Assembly: GCA_000720375.1 (NCBI GenBank)
Contig: JOAA01000015.1
Span: 1 to 64,000, forward strand
Direction of reading: 5' to 3'
DNA length: 64,000 bases
DNA from: Rhodococcus rhodnii
GTDB lineage: Bacteria > Actinomycetota > Actinomycetes > Mycobacteriales > Pseudonocardiaceae
Positions 10,765 through 19,299 of the stretch are shown in pieces; the stretch's first letter is position 1; each line of letters begins with the position of its first letter. Both the position numbers and the translations under genes were made by a program. The notes under the pieces are model-generated. The model searched no databases, was not told the DNA's origin, and was given only the letters and a program-made list of their open reading frames with translations.

Positions 10765-10908
10765 TTCTGTGCATGGCTATGGCGTCGGACCGGCCCGAAT
10801 GTCGTTATCGGGGCCGGCGACGTTGGGATGTGGATGACGCCGCGTTGACTCCTAGCTCGACGGGAGGACCGTAGACTGTCGCCCGACTGGGTGACGGAAG
10901 GTTTGTGT

Positions 10909-12402
10909 GTGCGTCGTTTGGTGTTGGTGTTGCTAGGTGCAGCGGCGTTGGCGTCGTGTTCGGAGGTTCCGCCACAGGCTGATGGCGTTGGGGCCGCAGT
11001 CATTGGTGGTGCTTCTGAACCCGCCCGATCTGCACCTGGGGCCGCGCCCGCGCCTGCTGCGGCGCCTCCGCCGCAACCGAGGGCGTTATCCCAGGACAAC
11101 GTGCGGCCGGATGCTGGGGTCGTCGCTGCTGCGGGAGAGAACGCTCAGTACAACTACGCGCCGTCGGTGATGGTCGACAGCGGCCGCGTGCGTATGTGGT
11201 GGTGCAGCCAGTTGGTCAGCAATCCGCCACCAGGCGACGATGTGCTCTACGCCGAGGCAGCCACACCAGCGGGTCCTTTCTCCACCGCCCGGGCGGTCTT
11301 CGGTGGTGCTGGGCAAGGCTTTGACGGTCGACATACATGCGACCCGTCGGTGATCAGGGTCAATGGGACCTATTACCTGTACTACACAGGCGCGCCGAAC
11401 GATCACAGTTCCGGCAACGCGATCGGGCTTGCCACGAGCGCCGACGGTGTTACGTGGGCGCGGGCGAAGGGCGGCGAGCCGATCGTCGGCTCGTCGTATG
11501 AAGTCGCTCGCAGCAACACTTACGGCGCGGGTCAACCGTCGGCGCTGTATCTCGACGGCTGGTTCTATCTGATGTTCACGGACACAAACGGGGCCGGTGC
11601 TTACGACAACGGAGCCGGTCAGTTTGTGCTGCGGTCCAAGGATCCGGTCTTCGCCAGTGGCGTCGAGATGTTGGGCCACGGCGGCTTCAAACCGGGCACC
11701 GGTCGCGAACGGTCCGTTGTGGACGCTTTCAGCGCCGACTGGATGTGGATCGACGCGCTGGACGCGTTCGCGATCGGTCACGAAACGGCTGGCGGTACCA
11801 CCATCACTTTCTGGAACAGGGATTTCACCGCGCACCCGTACGAACCGGTATTAGTTCCGGGGCCCTGGGAAGAGGGGCCGGGACTAGCCCGTCGGGCGGA
11901 CGGACACGCGCCGCTGTCCCTGACCGACCCGTGCGGCCGCATTCCGATCGACGTCATCCGCGCGACGCGAGACAAGGCCGAGCCGACGGACCTCAAGCTG
12001 TTCGGACTCGATCTGCACACCGTCAACGGCTGCGCGACCAGGCATTCAGCGTTCGCCACGTTGCAAGGCTTCGCGATGCCGTCTCCGCAAAGGACACTCG
12101 ACATGGTGTTGGGCAACGAGTTCGTGCGCGTGGACCGCCGGTCGGTGGCCGAAGCGATGGGCGCAGTCGTCATCAGTCAACGAGCTGAGGCGTTGAACGG
12201 CGTGCCGATCACTGCGCACATCACTGCGGGCGCTGCGGCCTTGCAAGCAGAAGGCCGCGGAGTCGGCTTCCTTCTCAGCGGAAGTCGCCTTTATCCAGTG
12301 ACCCCGGCGGTCGTCGCCGCGAACTCCTCAACCGTCGCGGACATCCCTGCGACGAAATGGGACGCCTACTCGGTCGGTCCCGCCTTGGCTGTCCCACGCT
12401 GA
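10909..12402 (+). CDS. Secreted lipoprotein with GH43-like beta-propeller
   Basis: From GTG 10909 the protein starts MRRLVLVLLGAAALASCSEV, a lipoprotein signal with lipobox LASC, followed by an Ala/Pro-rich linker to about residue 65. The rest resembles five-bladed beta-propeller glycosidases (GH43/GH32/DUF4975-like): NYAPSVMVDSGRVRMWWC, DPSVIRVNGTYYLYYTGA, QPSALYLDGWFYLMFTD. Such blades begin with an Asp-Pro-Ser or similar turn, as seen here. The substrate is unknown and catalytic carboxylates cannot be assigned safely. A start six codons upstream would extend the signal peptide. Its 3' end overlaps the convergent membrane gene by 37 bp. Confidence 0.68.
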   Translation: MRRLVLVLLGAAALASCSEVPPQADGVGAAVIGGASEPARSAPGAAPAPAAAPPPQPRALSQDNVRPDAGVVAAAGENAQYNYAPSVMVDSGRVRMWWCSQLVSNPPPGDDVLYAEAATPAGPFSTARAVFGGAGQGFDGRHTCDPSVIRVNGTYYLYYTGAPNDHSSGNAIGLATSADGVTWARAKGGEPIVGSSYEVARSNTYGAGQPSALYLDGWFYLMFTDTNGAGAYDNGAGQFVLRSKDPVFASGVEMLGHGGFKPGTGRERSVVDAFSADWMWIDALDAFAIGHETAGGTTITFWNRDFTAHPYEPVLVPGPWEEGPGLARRADGHAPLSLTDPCGRIPIDVIRATRDKAEPTDLKLFGLDLHTVNGCATRHSAFATLQGFAMPSPQRTLDMVLGNEFVRVDRRSVAEAMGAVVISQRAEALNGVPITAHITAGAAALQAEGRGVGFLLSGSRLYPVTPAVVAANSSTVADIPATKWDAYSVGPALAVPR

Positions 12403-12785
12403 GCGAGCCGACCACCGACAAGCAGACCGAGCCCCGCGGGCACGAGGATCACCAGAGCACCGAACGCCGCGTCGCCGGTCAACGCACTGCCCAGTGAACT
12501 CAGCCCCGTCTCGTCCACGAGGATCGCCTTGCCGATCACCCGCAGCAGACCGCTGGCGAACCCGGCCACGATCGAAGCCAGCACCCAGATCCGCGCGCGG
12601 TCGTCCAGCCGGTGCCATCCATCGAGCGCGCCCCACAACGCAGCGAGCCCAGCGACGACTCCGAGCACGATCGAGCGAATGACGCCGAGCGAGCTGATGT
12701 GCACAGCGAGCGCGGCGAGCCCGACGTCCGCACCGGCCAGTACAAACGCGAGCACTCCGCCTCGGATCAGCCAAAACCGCACCAC
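12366..12785 (-). CDS. Small four-helix membrane protein
   Basis: The 139-residue protein has four likely transmembrane helices: VLAFVLAGADVGLAALAVHI (9-28), SIVLGVVAGLAALWGAL (38-54), IWVLASIVAGFASGLL (66-81) and ALVILVPAGLGLLVGG (109-124). Its size and helix pattern match the small actinobacterial proteins annotated as B-4DMT-family transporters; I am not certain of that family. There is no assigned substrate. It converges on the lipoprotein gene and diverges from pepQ, with only 67 bp between the two starts. Confidence 0.6.
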   Translation of the reverse strand: MVRFWLIRGGVLAFVLAGADVGLAALAVHISSLGVIRSIVLGVVAGLAALWGALDGWHRLDDRARIWVLASIVAGFASGLLRVIGKAILVDETGLSSLGSALTGDAAFGALVILVPAGLGLLVGGRLAQRGTAKAGPTE

Positions 12786-12852
12786 AAGACCCTATAACGA
12801 GCGTGCGGCCCGACGGTGATCCAGCAATCCGTGCCGACGTTAAGCTCGACGC

Positions 12853-13962
12853 ATGTCTGACCTCTACGCCCGCCGCCGTGAAGCTCTGCGTACCCAGCTC
12901 CGGGAGCGGGGGCTGGACGCCCTGCTCGTGGTCGACCTATTGAATATCCGATATCTGACCGGGTTCACCGGTTCCAACGCCGCTCTCGCCGTGCACGCCG
13001 CTGACAGTCCCGGCGACGAGAAGCACACCATCTTCTGCACCGACGGCCGATACCTGACGCAAGTCGAACACGAAGTACCCGACCTCGAACGAATCATCGA
13101 CCGCGCCAGTGCCATCGCATTGGTCAACAAACTCGCCGCCCACAAGACCAAGCACCGCCGAACCGGTTACGAAAGCCACCACGTCACCGTCGAGGCGTTG
13201 GACGGCCTCGCCGACGCAGCCGCGGGCATCGAGCTGATCCGCGCACCGAGCATGATCGAGAAGCTGCGGATCATCAAGGACGACACCGAAGTCGAGGCGC
13301 TGCGGATGGCGTGCGCGGCCGCCGACCGTGCACTCGCCGACCTGATGGCGCATGGCGGACTACGACCGGGCAGGTCAGAGCGTGAAGTGGCGCGCGAGCT
13401 CGAGGACCGAATGCTCGAGAACGGCGCCGAGAAGCCCGCGTTCGAGACGATCGTCGCCGCGGGTGCGAACTCGGCCATTCCGCATCACCGGCCCACCGAG
13501 TCCGTCCTGCAGCACGGCGATTTCGTCAAGATGGACTTCGGTGCGTTGGTGGACGGATACCACTCGGACATGACCCGCACCGTGGTCCTCGGCGAGCCCG
13601 CGGACTGGCAGAAGGAGATCTATGACCTCGTCGCGGCTTCGCAGGCCGCTGGGCGGGCAGCGCTGAAGATCGGCGCGGACGTCAAGGACGTCGATGCCGC
13701 GTCTCGTGACGTCATCGAGCGCGCCGGTCGGGGCAAGGAGTTCCTCCACGGTCTCGGACACGGCGTTGGCCTGCAGATTCACGAGGCCCCGAACCTGTCG
13801 AAGGCCGGTGAAGGTACACTTTCGGCCGGCATGGCGGTCACCGTGGAGCCCGGCGTGTATCTGGCCGGCAAGGGCGGTGTCCGAATCGAGGACACGCTTG
13901 TCGTGCGGGAGGCCGGTCCCGAACTCCTCACCTTGACCACCAAGCAGCTCATGGTCGTGTGA
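12853..13962 (+). CDS. pepQ: Xaa-Pro dipeptidase/aminopeptidase, M24B family
   Basis: This 369-residue metallopeptidase cleaves peptides at proline. The N-terminal creatinase-like domain (1-125) holds [16 protein letters not shown]; the C-terminal pita-bread domain has the metal ligands Asp in [18 protein letters not shown], His in [15 protein letters not shown], and Glu in [19 protein letters not shown]. The ATG start is preceded by a short spacer. Location immediately before efp is conserved in actinobacteria. The codons for NIRY lie on one of the AT-rich TATCCGAT patches described below. Confidence 0.93.
   Translation: MSDLYARRREALRTQLRERGLDALLVVDLLNIRYLTGFTGSNAALAVHAADSPGDEKHTIFCTDGRYLTQVEHEVPDLERIIDRASAIALVNKLAAHKTKHRRTGYESHHVTVEALDGLADAAAGIELIRAPSMIEKLRIIKDDTEVEALRMACAAADRALADLMAHGGLRPGRSEREVARELEDRMLENGAEKPAFETIVAAGANSAIPHHRPTESVLQHGDFVKMDFGALVDGYHSDMTRTVVLGEPADWQKEIYDLVAASQAAGRAALKIGADVKDVDAASRDVIERAGRGKEFLHGLGHGVGLQIHEAPNLSKAGEGTLSAGMAVTVEPGVYLAGKGGVRIEDTLVVREAGPELLTLTTKQLMVV
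12943..12955. repeat. Dispersed AT-rich motif copy in pepQ
   Basis: AATATCCGATATC interrupts GC-rich coding sequence and is read as Asn-Ile-Arg-Tyr with codons CGA and TAT, which are uncommon here. It contains the 8-bp core TATCCGAT shared with the array after metK. Confidence 0.55.
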
Positions 13963-14005
13963 ACGCACGCACGCCCTGGAACTTGAAAACAGGAGAGTCG
14001 AACCC

Positions 14006-14572
14006 GTGGCCACCACCACCAACGACCTGAAGAACGGAATGGTCCTCAACATCGAGGGCCAGTTGTGGACGGTTGTGTCGTTCCAGCACGTCAAGCCCGG
14101 CAAGGGCCCGGCCTTCGTCCGGACCACCCTCAAGGCCGTGCTGTCCGGCAAGGTCGTCGACAAGACGTTCAACGCGGGCACCAAGGTGGAGACCGCGACC
14201 GTCGACCGCCGTGCGATGACGTACCTCTACGCCGATGGCTCGGACTTCGTGTTCATGGACGGCGAGACCTACGACCAGATCCACGTCAGCAAGGACGTCG
14301 TCGGTGACGGCGCGAACTACCTGCTGGAGAACACCGAGGTCACCGTGGCCACGCACGAGGGCGTGCCGCTCTACGTCGAGCTGCCGACCTCGCTCGAGCT
14401 GGTCATCCAGCACACCGACCCCGGTCTGCAGGGCGACCGGTCCACGGGTGGCACCAAGCCGGCGACCCTCGAGACCGGCGCGGAGATCCAGGTCCCGCTG
14501 TTCCTCTCCACCGGTGAGAAGGTCAAGGTCGACACCCGGGACGGCCGTTACCTCGGGCGCGTCTCCAGCTGA
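14006..14572 (+). CDS. efp: Elongation factor P, PGKGP-loop type
   Basis: EF-P enters the ribosome E site and helps peptide-bond formation at polyproline stretches. The 188 residues form three beta-barrel domains. The loop that reaches the peptidyl-transferase centre reads [13 protein letters not shown] (28-40), with Lys33 at the tip; this proline-flanked PGKGP loop is the actinobacterial subfamily reported to work without lysine modification. No epmA/epmB-like modification gene is near. GTG 14006 follows AGGAGAG. It is one base from nusB, an arrangement typical of actinobacteria. Confidence 0.96.
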   Translation: MATTTNDLKNGMVLNIEGQLWTVVSFQHVKPGKGPAFVRTTLKAVLSGKVVDKTFNAGTKVETATVDRRAMTYLYADGSDFVFMDGETYDQIHVSKDVVGDGANYLLENTEVTVATHEGVPLYVELPTSLELVIQHTDPGLQGDRSTGGTKPATLETGAEIQVPLFLSTGEKVKVDTRDGRYLGRVSS

Positions 14573-14573
14573 G

Positions 14574-14993
14574 ATGGGCGCACGTAGCAAAGCTCGTAAG
14601 CGCGCGGTCGACCTGCTGTTCGAAGCGCAGCTCAGGAAAGTCGACCCGGTCAGTCTGCTGGCCGACCGGGTCGGTTCCCCTGACGTCCCGCCGGTGAACG
14701 ACTACACCGTCACGCTGGTCGAGGGCGTGCAGACGCACTTGGCGCGGATCGACGAGTTGCTCGCCGAGCATTCGGAAGGCTGGACCCTCGACCGGATGCC
14801 CGCGGTGGACCTCGCAGTGCTTCGGCTCGGCCTTTATGAGCTGCTGTGGGCGTCGGACGTGCCGGACGCGGTGGCCATCGACGAGGCCGTGCAGCTCGCG
14901 AAGATGCTGTCGACAGACGATTCGCCGCGGTTCGTCAACGGACTGCTCGGCCGGATCGCCACAATCGCGGACAGGCTGCGCGCGACTCTCTGA
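14574..14993 (+). CDS. nusB: Transcription antitermination factor NusB
   Basis: The 139-residue helical protein binds boxA RNA with S10 (NusE) in rRNA antitermination. It starts MGARSKARKRAVDLLFEAQ, the Arg-rich helix 1 that contacts RNA, and has VEGVQTHLARIDELLAEHSEGW, DRMPAVDLAVLRLGLYELLW, and AIDEAVQLAKMLSTDDSPRFVNGLLG, all family blocks. I use ATG 14574, one base after the efp stop; longer readings of the frame run through efp. Downstream lie 274 bases up to bldD with no convincing gene. Confidence 0.95.
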   Translation: MGARSKARKRAVDLLFEAQLRKVDPVSLLADRVGSPDVPPVNDYTVTLVEGVQTHLARIDELLAEHSEGWTLDRMPAVDLAVLRLGLYELLWASDVPDAVAIDEAVQLAKMLSTDDSPRFVNGLLGRIATIADRLRATL

Positions 14994-15267
14994 CCAAGAG
15001 ATGCCCTGGACGGGAAACGCGCTGCTGCTGAAATGCGCGCGGCGGAAAACTGTCGGACCCCTGGTGTCGACTGGAAACTAGGGGTTCCCCCAATGGCGGG
15101 CTTTGTCGCGTTGGTGGACAGCGACATGCGCCGCAGCAGGTTCGAAGGGCCGATGAGGCGGGCGGTCGTGCAGGGCGACCTCGTGGCCTCAGGCCATGTG
15201 CTCAGCGCCGACCGGCTGCGCGCCACCCATCGTCCGACGGGTCCCCCAGCGCGCAGCCGGCGTCATA

Positions 15268-15756
15268 TCAGTCCTCTTTGGATGGCCTGGCTTCCGGCGG
15301 GAGCACGCCCCAGTCGATCAGCTGCTCGGTGAGCTCGCCCGGGGTCATGTCGTAGATGATGGCGAGTGACCGCAGGTCCTCGGTCCGGATGGACAGCACC
15401 TTGCCGTTGTAGTCCCCTCGCTGACTCTGGATGGTGGCCGCGTAGCGCGCCAGCGGACCGACCTTCTCGGCCGGCAGCTGCTGCAGCCGCTCCAGGTTGA
15501 TGACGATCTTCGTGGCCGGCTCGGCACCAGAGGGGACCCTTCCCTCAGGCAGGAGCTCGACCACCGGTACCCCGTAGAAGTCGGCCAGCTCGGCCAGCTT
15601 CTGCACGGTCACTGCACGGTCGCCGCGTTCGTAGGAGCCGACGACGACTGCCTTCCAGCGTCCGCCGGACTTCTGCTCGACGCCGTGCAACGACAGGCCT
15701 TGCTGCTGGCGGATGCCACGGAGCTTGGCCCCTAGCGCCTTGGCGTAATCGCCCAT
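15268..15756 (-). CDS. bldD: Developmental repressor BldD
   Basis: BldD represses sporulation genes in Streptomyces when bound to tetrameric cyclic di-GMP. The N-terminal Xre-type HTH domain covers about 5-65 (LRGIRQQQGLSLHGVEQ, GRWKAVVVGSYERGDRAV). The C-terminal domain keeps the c-di-GMP signature RGD-x8-RxxD: Arg-Gly-Asp at 113-115 and Arg124-Asp127. Upstream ATG 15771 is possible, but ATG 15756 (MGDYAKALG) is the family start. Length 162 fits. It diverges from pyrR; a palindrome 75 bp upstream of its start may be its own operator. Confidence 0.95.
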   Translation of the reverse strand: MGDYAKALGAKLRGIRQQQGLSLHGVEQKSGGRWKAVVVGSYERGDRAVTVQKLAELADFYGVPVVELLPEGRVPSGAEPATKIVINLERLQQLPAEKVGPLARYAATIQSQRGDYNGKVLSIRTEDLRSLAIIYDMTPGELTEQLIDWGVLPPEARPSKED

Positions 15757-15830
15757 GTGGCGGTTCTCCATTCATTCGCCCCGGCGGCCGGGAAGGCGAG
15801 CCGACGGGTCCTGCTTAGATCGATACGCAG

Positions 15831-15843
15831 AGTAATGGTTACT
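15831..15843. promoter_or_regulatory. Candidate BldD box upstream of bldD
   Basis: AGTAATGGTTACT has 5-bp arms AGTAA and TTACT around TGG. The BldD box is a pseudopalindrome of AGTnA and TnACT half-sites, and BldD is known to repress its own gene in Streptomyces. The position between bldD and pyrR fits autoregulation. The match is by eye only. Confidence 0.5.
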
Positions 15844-15981
15844 TGCCGTGGCCACCAGGTCAAGCACCTCGCTCAGTTGCAGTATCGAGATCGGCGCGAA
15901 GACCACCCGGACGGTGTACCGGTGTGCCCTGGTAACGTGCCTGATGACCCTGGTAGTGAGGGTCCTTGACATCCTTTAACG

Positions 15982-16009
15982 ACCCGTCCAGCGAGGCGGG
16001 GAAGGAGGT
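15982..16009 (+). promoter_or_regulatory. PyrR-binding RNA hairpin at the pyrR ribosome-binding site
   Basis: The segment has a short stem CCCG (15983-15986) and CGGG (15997-16000) around the loop TCCAGCGAGG, close to the CCAGAGAGGC loop recognised by PyrR in Bacillus and in mycobacterial pyr leaders. The Shine-Dalgarno GAAGGAGGT (16001-16009) follows at once, 9 bases before the GTG start. UMP-bound PyrR held here would block translation of the operon, as shown for Mycobacterium smegmatis. There is no terminator/antiterminator pair, which supports translational rather than attenuation control. Confidence 0.78.
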
Positions 16010-16017
16010 CCACGCCA

Positions 16018-16590
16018 GTGCCACGCACCCGTGGCGCGGCGGATCCCGGCGGGCGGCGCGAGCTGCTCTCGGCCGGGGACGTCGCGCGCACCGTCGCCCG
16101 AATGGCCCATCAGGTCATCGAGAAAACGACTCTCGGTGCTCCTGACGCTGCTCCAGTCGTGCTTATCGGCATTCCGACCAGGGGCGCGCCACTTGCCAAG
16201 CGACTGGCAGCACGCATCGCGGAGTTCAGTGGAGTTCATGTCCCCACGGGCGTGCTCGATGTGACTCTTTATCGCGACGACCTGCGTCGCCATCCCAACC
16301 GCCCGCTCGAGCCGACGAGTCTGCCCGAGGGCGGTATCGAGGACAAACTCGTCGTTCTGGTCGACGACGTGCTCTATTCCGGCCGAACGGTCCGTGCCGC
16401 TTTGGATGCGCTGCGTGACCATGGCAGGCCACAGGCTGTGCAACTCGCGGTCCTGGTCGACCGCGGTCACCGGGAACTGCCGATCCGGGCCGACTATGTG
16501 GGCAAAAACGTGCCTACCGCCCGGTCGGAAGGTATTGAAGTGCTGCTTGAGGAACTGGACGGCCGCGACGCCGTGGAGCTTGTTGGATGA
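16018..16590 (+). CDS. pyrR: Bifunctional pyr operon regulator / uracil phosphoribosyltransferase
   Basis: PyrR senses UMP/UTP and binds pyr mRNA; it also has uracil phosphoribosyltransferase activity. The PRPP-binding motif is [21 protein letters not shown] (residues 111-131), and [16 protein letters not shown] and [21 protein letters not shown] are PyrR-specific blocks. The 190-residue length is normal, with a short N-terminal extension. GTG 16018 has the strong site GAAGGAGGT. The stop overlaps pyrB by 4 bp (ATGA). Confidence 0.95.
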   Translation: MPRTRGAADPGGRRELLSAGDVARTVARMAHQVIEKTTLGAPDAAPVVLIGIPTRGAPLAKRLAARIAEFSGVHVPTGVLDVTLYRDDLRRHPNRPLEPTSLPEGGIEDKLVVLVDDVLYSGRTVRAALDALRDHGRPQAVQLAVLVDRGHRELPIRADYVGKNVPTARSEGIEVLLEELDGRDAVELVG

Positions 16591-17519
16591 AACACCTGCT
16601 GAGCTGCGACGGCTTGAGCCGTGACGCGGCCACTGCCGTACTGGACACCGCCGAGGCGCTGAAGCAGGCACTTCTGGGCCGAGAGGTCCGTAAGCTGCCG
16701 ACACTTCGCGGTCGGACGGTCATCACGATGTTCTACGAGAACTCGACCCGGACGCGCGTCTCGTTCGAGATCGCGGGCAAATGGATGAGTGCCGACGTCG
16801 TCAACGTGTCGTCGAGCGGTTCGTCGGTCAGCAAGGGCGAGTCGTTGCGTGACACCGCGCTGACGTTGGCGGCCGCGGGCGCGGATTGCGTCATCGTCCG
16901 TCATCCGGCGTCCGGTGCGGCGCACAGGTTGGCCGACTGGCTGTCCGGCACACACACATCGGTCGTGAACGCCGGTGACGGGATGCACGAACACCCGACG
17001 CAAGCGTTGCTCGACGCGGCGACCTTGCGCGAGCGGCTCGGCGGCCTCGACGGTCGGCGGATAGCGATCGTCGGTGACGTGCTGCACAGTCGCGTGGCCA
17101 GGTCGAACGTGCATTTGCTCACAACACTGGGCGCCGAGGTCGTCCTCGTCGCGCCGCCGACTTTGCTGCCCGCGGGCGTAAACAGTTGGCCTGTAACGGT
17201 GTCGCACGAACTCGACGCCGAACTGTCCGCTGTGGACGCTGTGATGATGCTGCGTGTGCAGGCGGAACGGATGCACGGCGGCTTCTTCCCCTCTGCACGC
17301 GAGTACTCCATCGCATACGGTCTGTCGCAGGCGCGCCTGCGCCTGCTCCCTGACCACGCTGTCGTGCTGCATCCCGGACCGATGCTGCGCGGCATGGAGA
17401 TCGCGTCCGCCGTCGCGGACTCGCCACGGGCCGCGATCACCGACCAAGTCCGAAATGGAGTCCACGTCCGCATGGCGGTGCTCTACCACCTGCTCGCCGG
17501 AGAAGAGGAAGTCGCATGA
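16587..17519 (+). CDS. pyrB: Aspartate carbamoyltransferase catalytic subunit
   Basis: PyrB condenses carbamoyl phosphate with aspartate. The carbamoyl-phosphate motif is [11 protein letters not shown] (52-62), followed by [13 protein letters not shown] with the mobile Ser/Lys loop, [26 protein letters not shown] in the aspartate-binding domain, and [14 protein letters not shown]. The length of 310 residues is standard. No pyrI regulatory subunit is present, as usual in actinobacteria. It is coupled by ATGA overlaps to both pyrR and pyrC. Confidence 0.96.
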   Translation: MKHLLSCDGLSRDAATAVLDTAEALKQALLGREVRKLPTLRGRTVITMFYENSTRTRVSFEIAGKWMSADVVNVSSSGSSVSKGESLRDTALTLAAAGADCVIVRHPASGAAHRLADWLSGTHTSVVNAGDGMHEHPTQALLDAATLRERLGGLDGRRIAIVGDVLHSRVARSNVHLLTTLGAEVVLVAPPTLLPAGVNSWPVTVSHELDAELSAVDAVMMLRVQAERMHGGFFPSAREYSIAYGLSQARLRLLPDHAVVLHPGPMLRGMEIASAVADSPRAAITDQVRNGVHVRMAVLYHLLAGEEEVA

Positions 17520-18799
17520 CGCTGATCAAAGGCGCCGTGCCGTATGGCGAAGGTGACCCGGTCGACATCCTGGTCGAGGACGGTCAGATATCGGATATAG
17601 GAAATCTGAAATCTGATGACCGGGACGTCATCGACGCACGTGGCTTGATCGCCCTGCCTGGGTTCGTCGACCTGCACACCCACTTGCGCGAGCCGGGTCG
17701 CGAGGACACCGAGACCATCGAGACCGGTTCGGCGGCGGCCGCGCTCGGCGGTTACACGGCGGTTTTCGCGATGGCCAACACGGACCCGATCGCCGACAAC
17801 CCGGTTGTGGTCGAGCACGTGTGGCGCCGCGGCCGTGAGGTCGCGTTGGTTGACGTGCATCCCATCGGTGCGGTGACCGTCGGTTTGAAGGGGGAGCGCC
17901 TCGCCGAGCTCGGTGCGATGGCCCGGAGCAACGCGAACGTCCGGATCTTCTCTGACGACGGCATGTGCGTCGCCGACCCACTCATCATGCGGCGCGCGTT
18001 GGAGTACAGCCGTGGTCTCGACGTGCTCATCGCACAGCACGCCGAAGAACCGCGTTTGACAGTCGGCGCGCAGGCGCACGAAGGCGAGACGGCCGCGAGG
18101 CTCGGTCTCGCGGGTTGGCCAGCGGCCGCCGAAGAGTCGATTGTCGCCCGCGACTGTTTGTTGGCGGGGCACGTCGGCGCGCGGCTGCACGTCTGCCACG
18201 TGTCGACCGCGGGCACCGCTGACGTGCTGCGCTGGGCGAAGGCCCGTGGCACGCAGGTTTCAGCCGAGGTCACTCCGCACCACCTGCTGCTCGACGACGA
18301 CCGGCTGAACACCTACGACCCGGTCAACAAGGTCAACCCGCCGCTGCGGGCTATATCAGATACGAAATCGCTTCGCGAGGCGCTCGCCGAAGGCGTCATC
18401 GACTGCGTGGCCACCGATCACGCGCCGCACGCTCCGCAAGACAAAGACTGTGAGTGGTCCGCCGCGCGGCCGGGCATGCTCGGTCTGCAGACCGCCCTGT
18501 CCGTCGTGATCCAGACGATGGTCCAAAGCGGCCTGCTCGACTGGCGCGGAGTCGCGCGCGTGATGAGCGAGCGGCCGGCGGAGATCGCCGGCCTACCGGA
18601 CCACGGCCGGCCGATCGCGGTCGGCGAACCCGCCAACCTCGTCCTGGTCGACCCCAAGGCGACGTGGACAGTCAACGGCGCGGAACTGGCCAGTCTCGCG
18701 AGCAACACCCCGTACGAGGGCATGGAGCTTCCCGGCGTCGTCAAAGCCACGTTGTTGCGCGGCAAGGTGACCGCACGGGACGGGAAGGCCGCTAGATGA
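17516..18799 (+). CDS. pyrC: Dihydroorotase
   Basis: This 427-residue amidohydrolase closes carbamoyl aspartate to dihydroorotate. Zinc ligands are in [19 protein letters not shown]; later His ligands are in [15 protein letters not shown] and the catalytic Asp in [10 protein letters not shown]. The family is the class I/actinobacterial type next to pyrB. Two loops that usually vary, [14 protein letters not shown] near the N-terminus and [11 protein letters not shown] before the catalytic Asp, are encoded by AT-rich patches with ATA codons. ATGA overlaps link it to pyrB and to the membrane gene. Confidence 0.95.
   Translation: MTLIKGAVPYGEGDPVDILVEDGQISDIGNLKSDDRDVIDARGLIALPGFVDLHTHLREPGREDTETIETGSAAAALGGYTAVFAMANTDPIADNPVVVEHVWRRGREVALVDVHPIGAVTVGLKGERLAELGAMARSNANVRIFSDDGMCVADPLIMRRALEYSRGLDVLIAQHAEEPRLTVGAQAHEGETAARLGLAGWPAAAEESIVARDCLLAGHVGARLHVCHVSTAGTADVLRWAKARGTQVSAEVTPHHLLLDDDRLNTYDPVNKVNPPLRAISDTKSLREALAEGVIDCVATDHAPHAPQDKDCEWSAARPGMLGLQTALSVVIQTMVQSGLLDWRGVARVMSERPAEIAGLPDHGRPIAVGEPANLVLVDPKATWTVNGAELASLASNTPYEGMELPGVVKATLLRGKVTARDGKAAR
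17586..17618. repeat. Dispersed AT-rich motif copy in pyrC, N-terminal loop
   Basis: The patch starts AGATATCGGATATAGG and continues with two overlapping copies of AAATCTGA. It includes ATCGGATA, the reverse complement of the core. It codes for Ile-Ser-Asp-Ile-Gly-Asn-Leu-Lys-Ser with two ATA codons. Confidence 0.6.
18351..18369. repeat. Dispersed AT-rich motif copy in pyrC, central loop
   Basis: CTATATCAGATACGAAATC is read Ala-Ile-Ser-Asp-Thr-Lys-Ser. Its reverse complement shares 14 bases, ATTTCGTATCTGAT, with the intergenic copy at 33545-33558. Confidence 0.6.
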
Positions 18800-19299
18800 G
18801 GATCTTGCTGACGCTCGCGATCGTGGCCTTCTTCCTGCTGTGCGTGCTGGCGATGTGGTGGGGCTACCGCAATCGGGCGCGCAGGCAGAACACGGTCCTT
18901 CCGGCGTTTCCCCAGCCGCCGGCGAACCTCAAAGATGACCTGCTCGAACCCGCGACCGGCGTGTACATCAGCACGACGACCGCGACGAGCTGGCAGGACC
19001 GAGTCGCGGTCGGGGACGTCGGGTTCCGCGCCGCCGCGACCGTGCACCTGACGGACGACGGTGTGTTGTTCGACAGGGAAGGCGCGGACCGGGTGTGGAT
19101 CCCGGCCGAGTCGGTGGTCAGTGCCCGTACCGACCGTGCGATCGCCGGGAAGGTGATGAAGCGCGACGGTCTGCTGGTCGTCCGCTGGCGACTGGGCGAG
19201 CACGAGCTCGACACGGGCTTCCGGGGAGATGACAAAGACGTGTACGCGGACTGGGTCGAGGCGTTGACCGGCCTGGCCAAAGGAGGAGCGGCGAAGTGA
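18796..19299 (+). CDS. Single-pass membrane protein of the pyr operon
   Basis: The 167-residue protein has one N-terminal transmembrane helix ([20 protein letters not shown], about 4-23) and a cytoplasmic or extracytoplasmic beta-rich domain (residues 45-150) with EHELDTGF and [11 protein letters not shown], reminiscent of a PH-like fold. Homologues sit between pyrC and carA in many actinobacteria; no activity has been assigned that I know of. It overlaps both neighbours by 4 bp, so it is an obligate part of the operon. A role in pyrimidine synthesis or membrane placement of the enzymes is speculation. Confidence 0.8.
   Translation: MRILLTLAIVAFFLLCVLAMWWGYRNRARRQNTVLPAFPQPPANLKDDLLEPATGVYISTTTATSWQDRVAVGDVGFRAAATVHLTDDGVLFDREGADRVWIPAESVVSARTDRAIAGKVMKRDGLLVVRWRLGEHELDTGFRGDDKDVYADWVEALTGLAKGGAAK

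Noticed and set aside
15093..15332. 79-codon frame between nusB and bldD
   Set aside because: No recognisable family, and its end overlaps bldD; not enough support for a gene.
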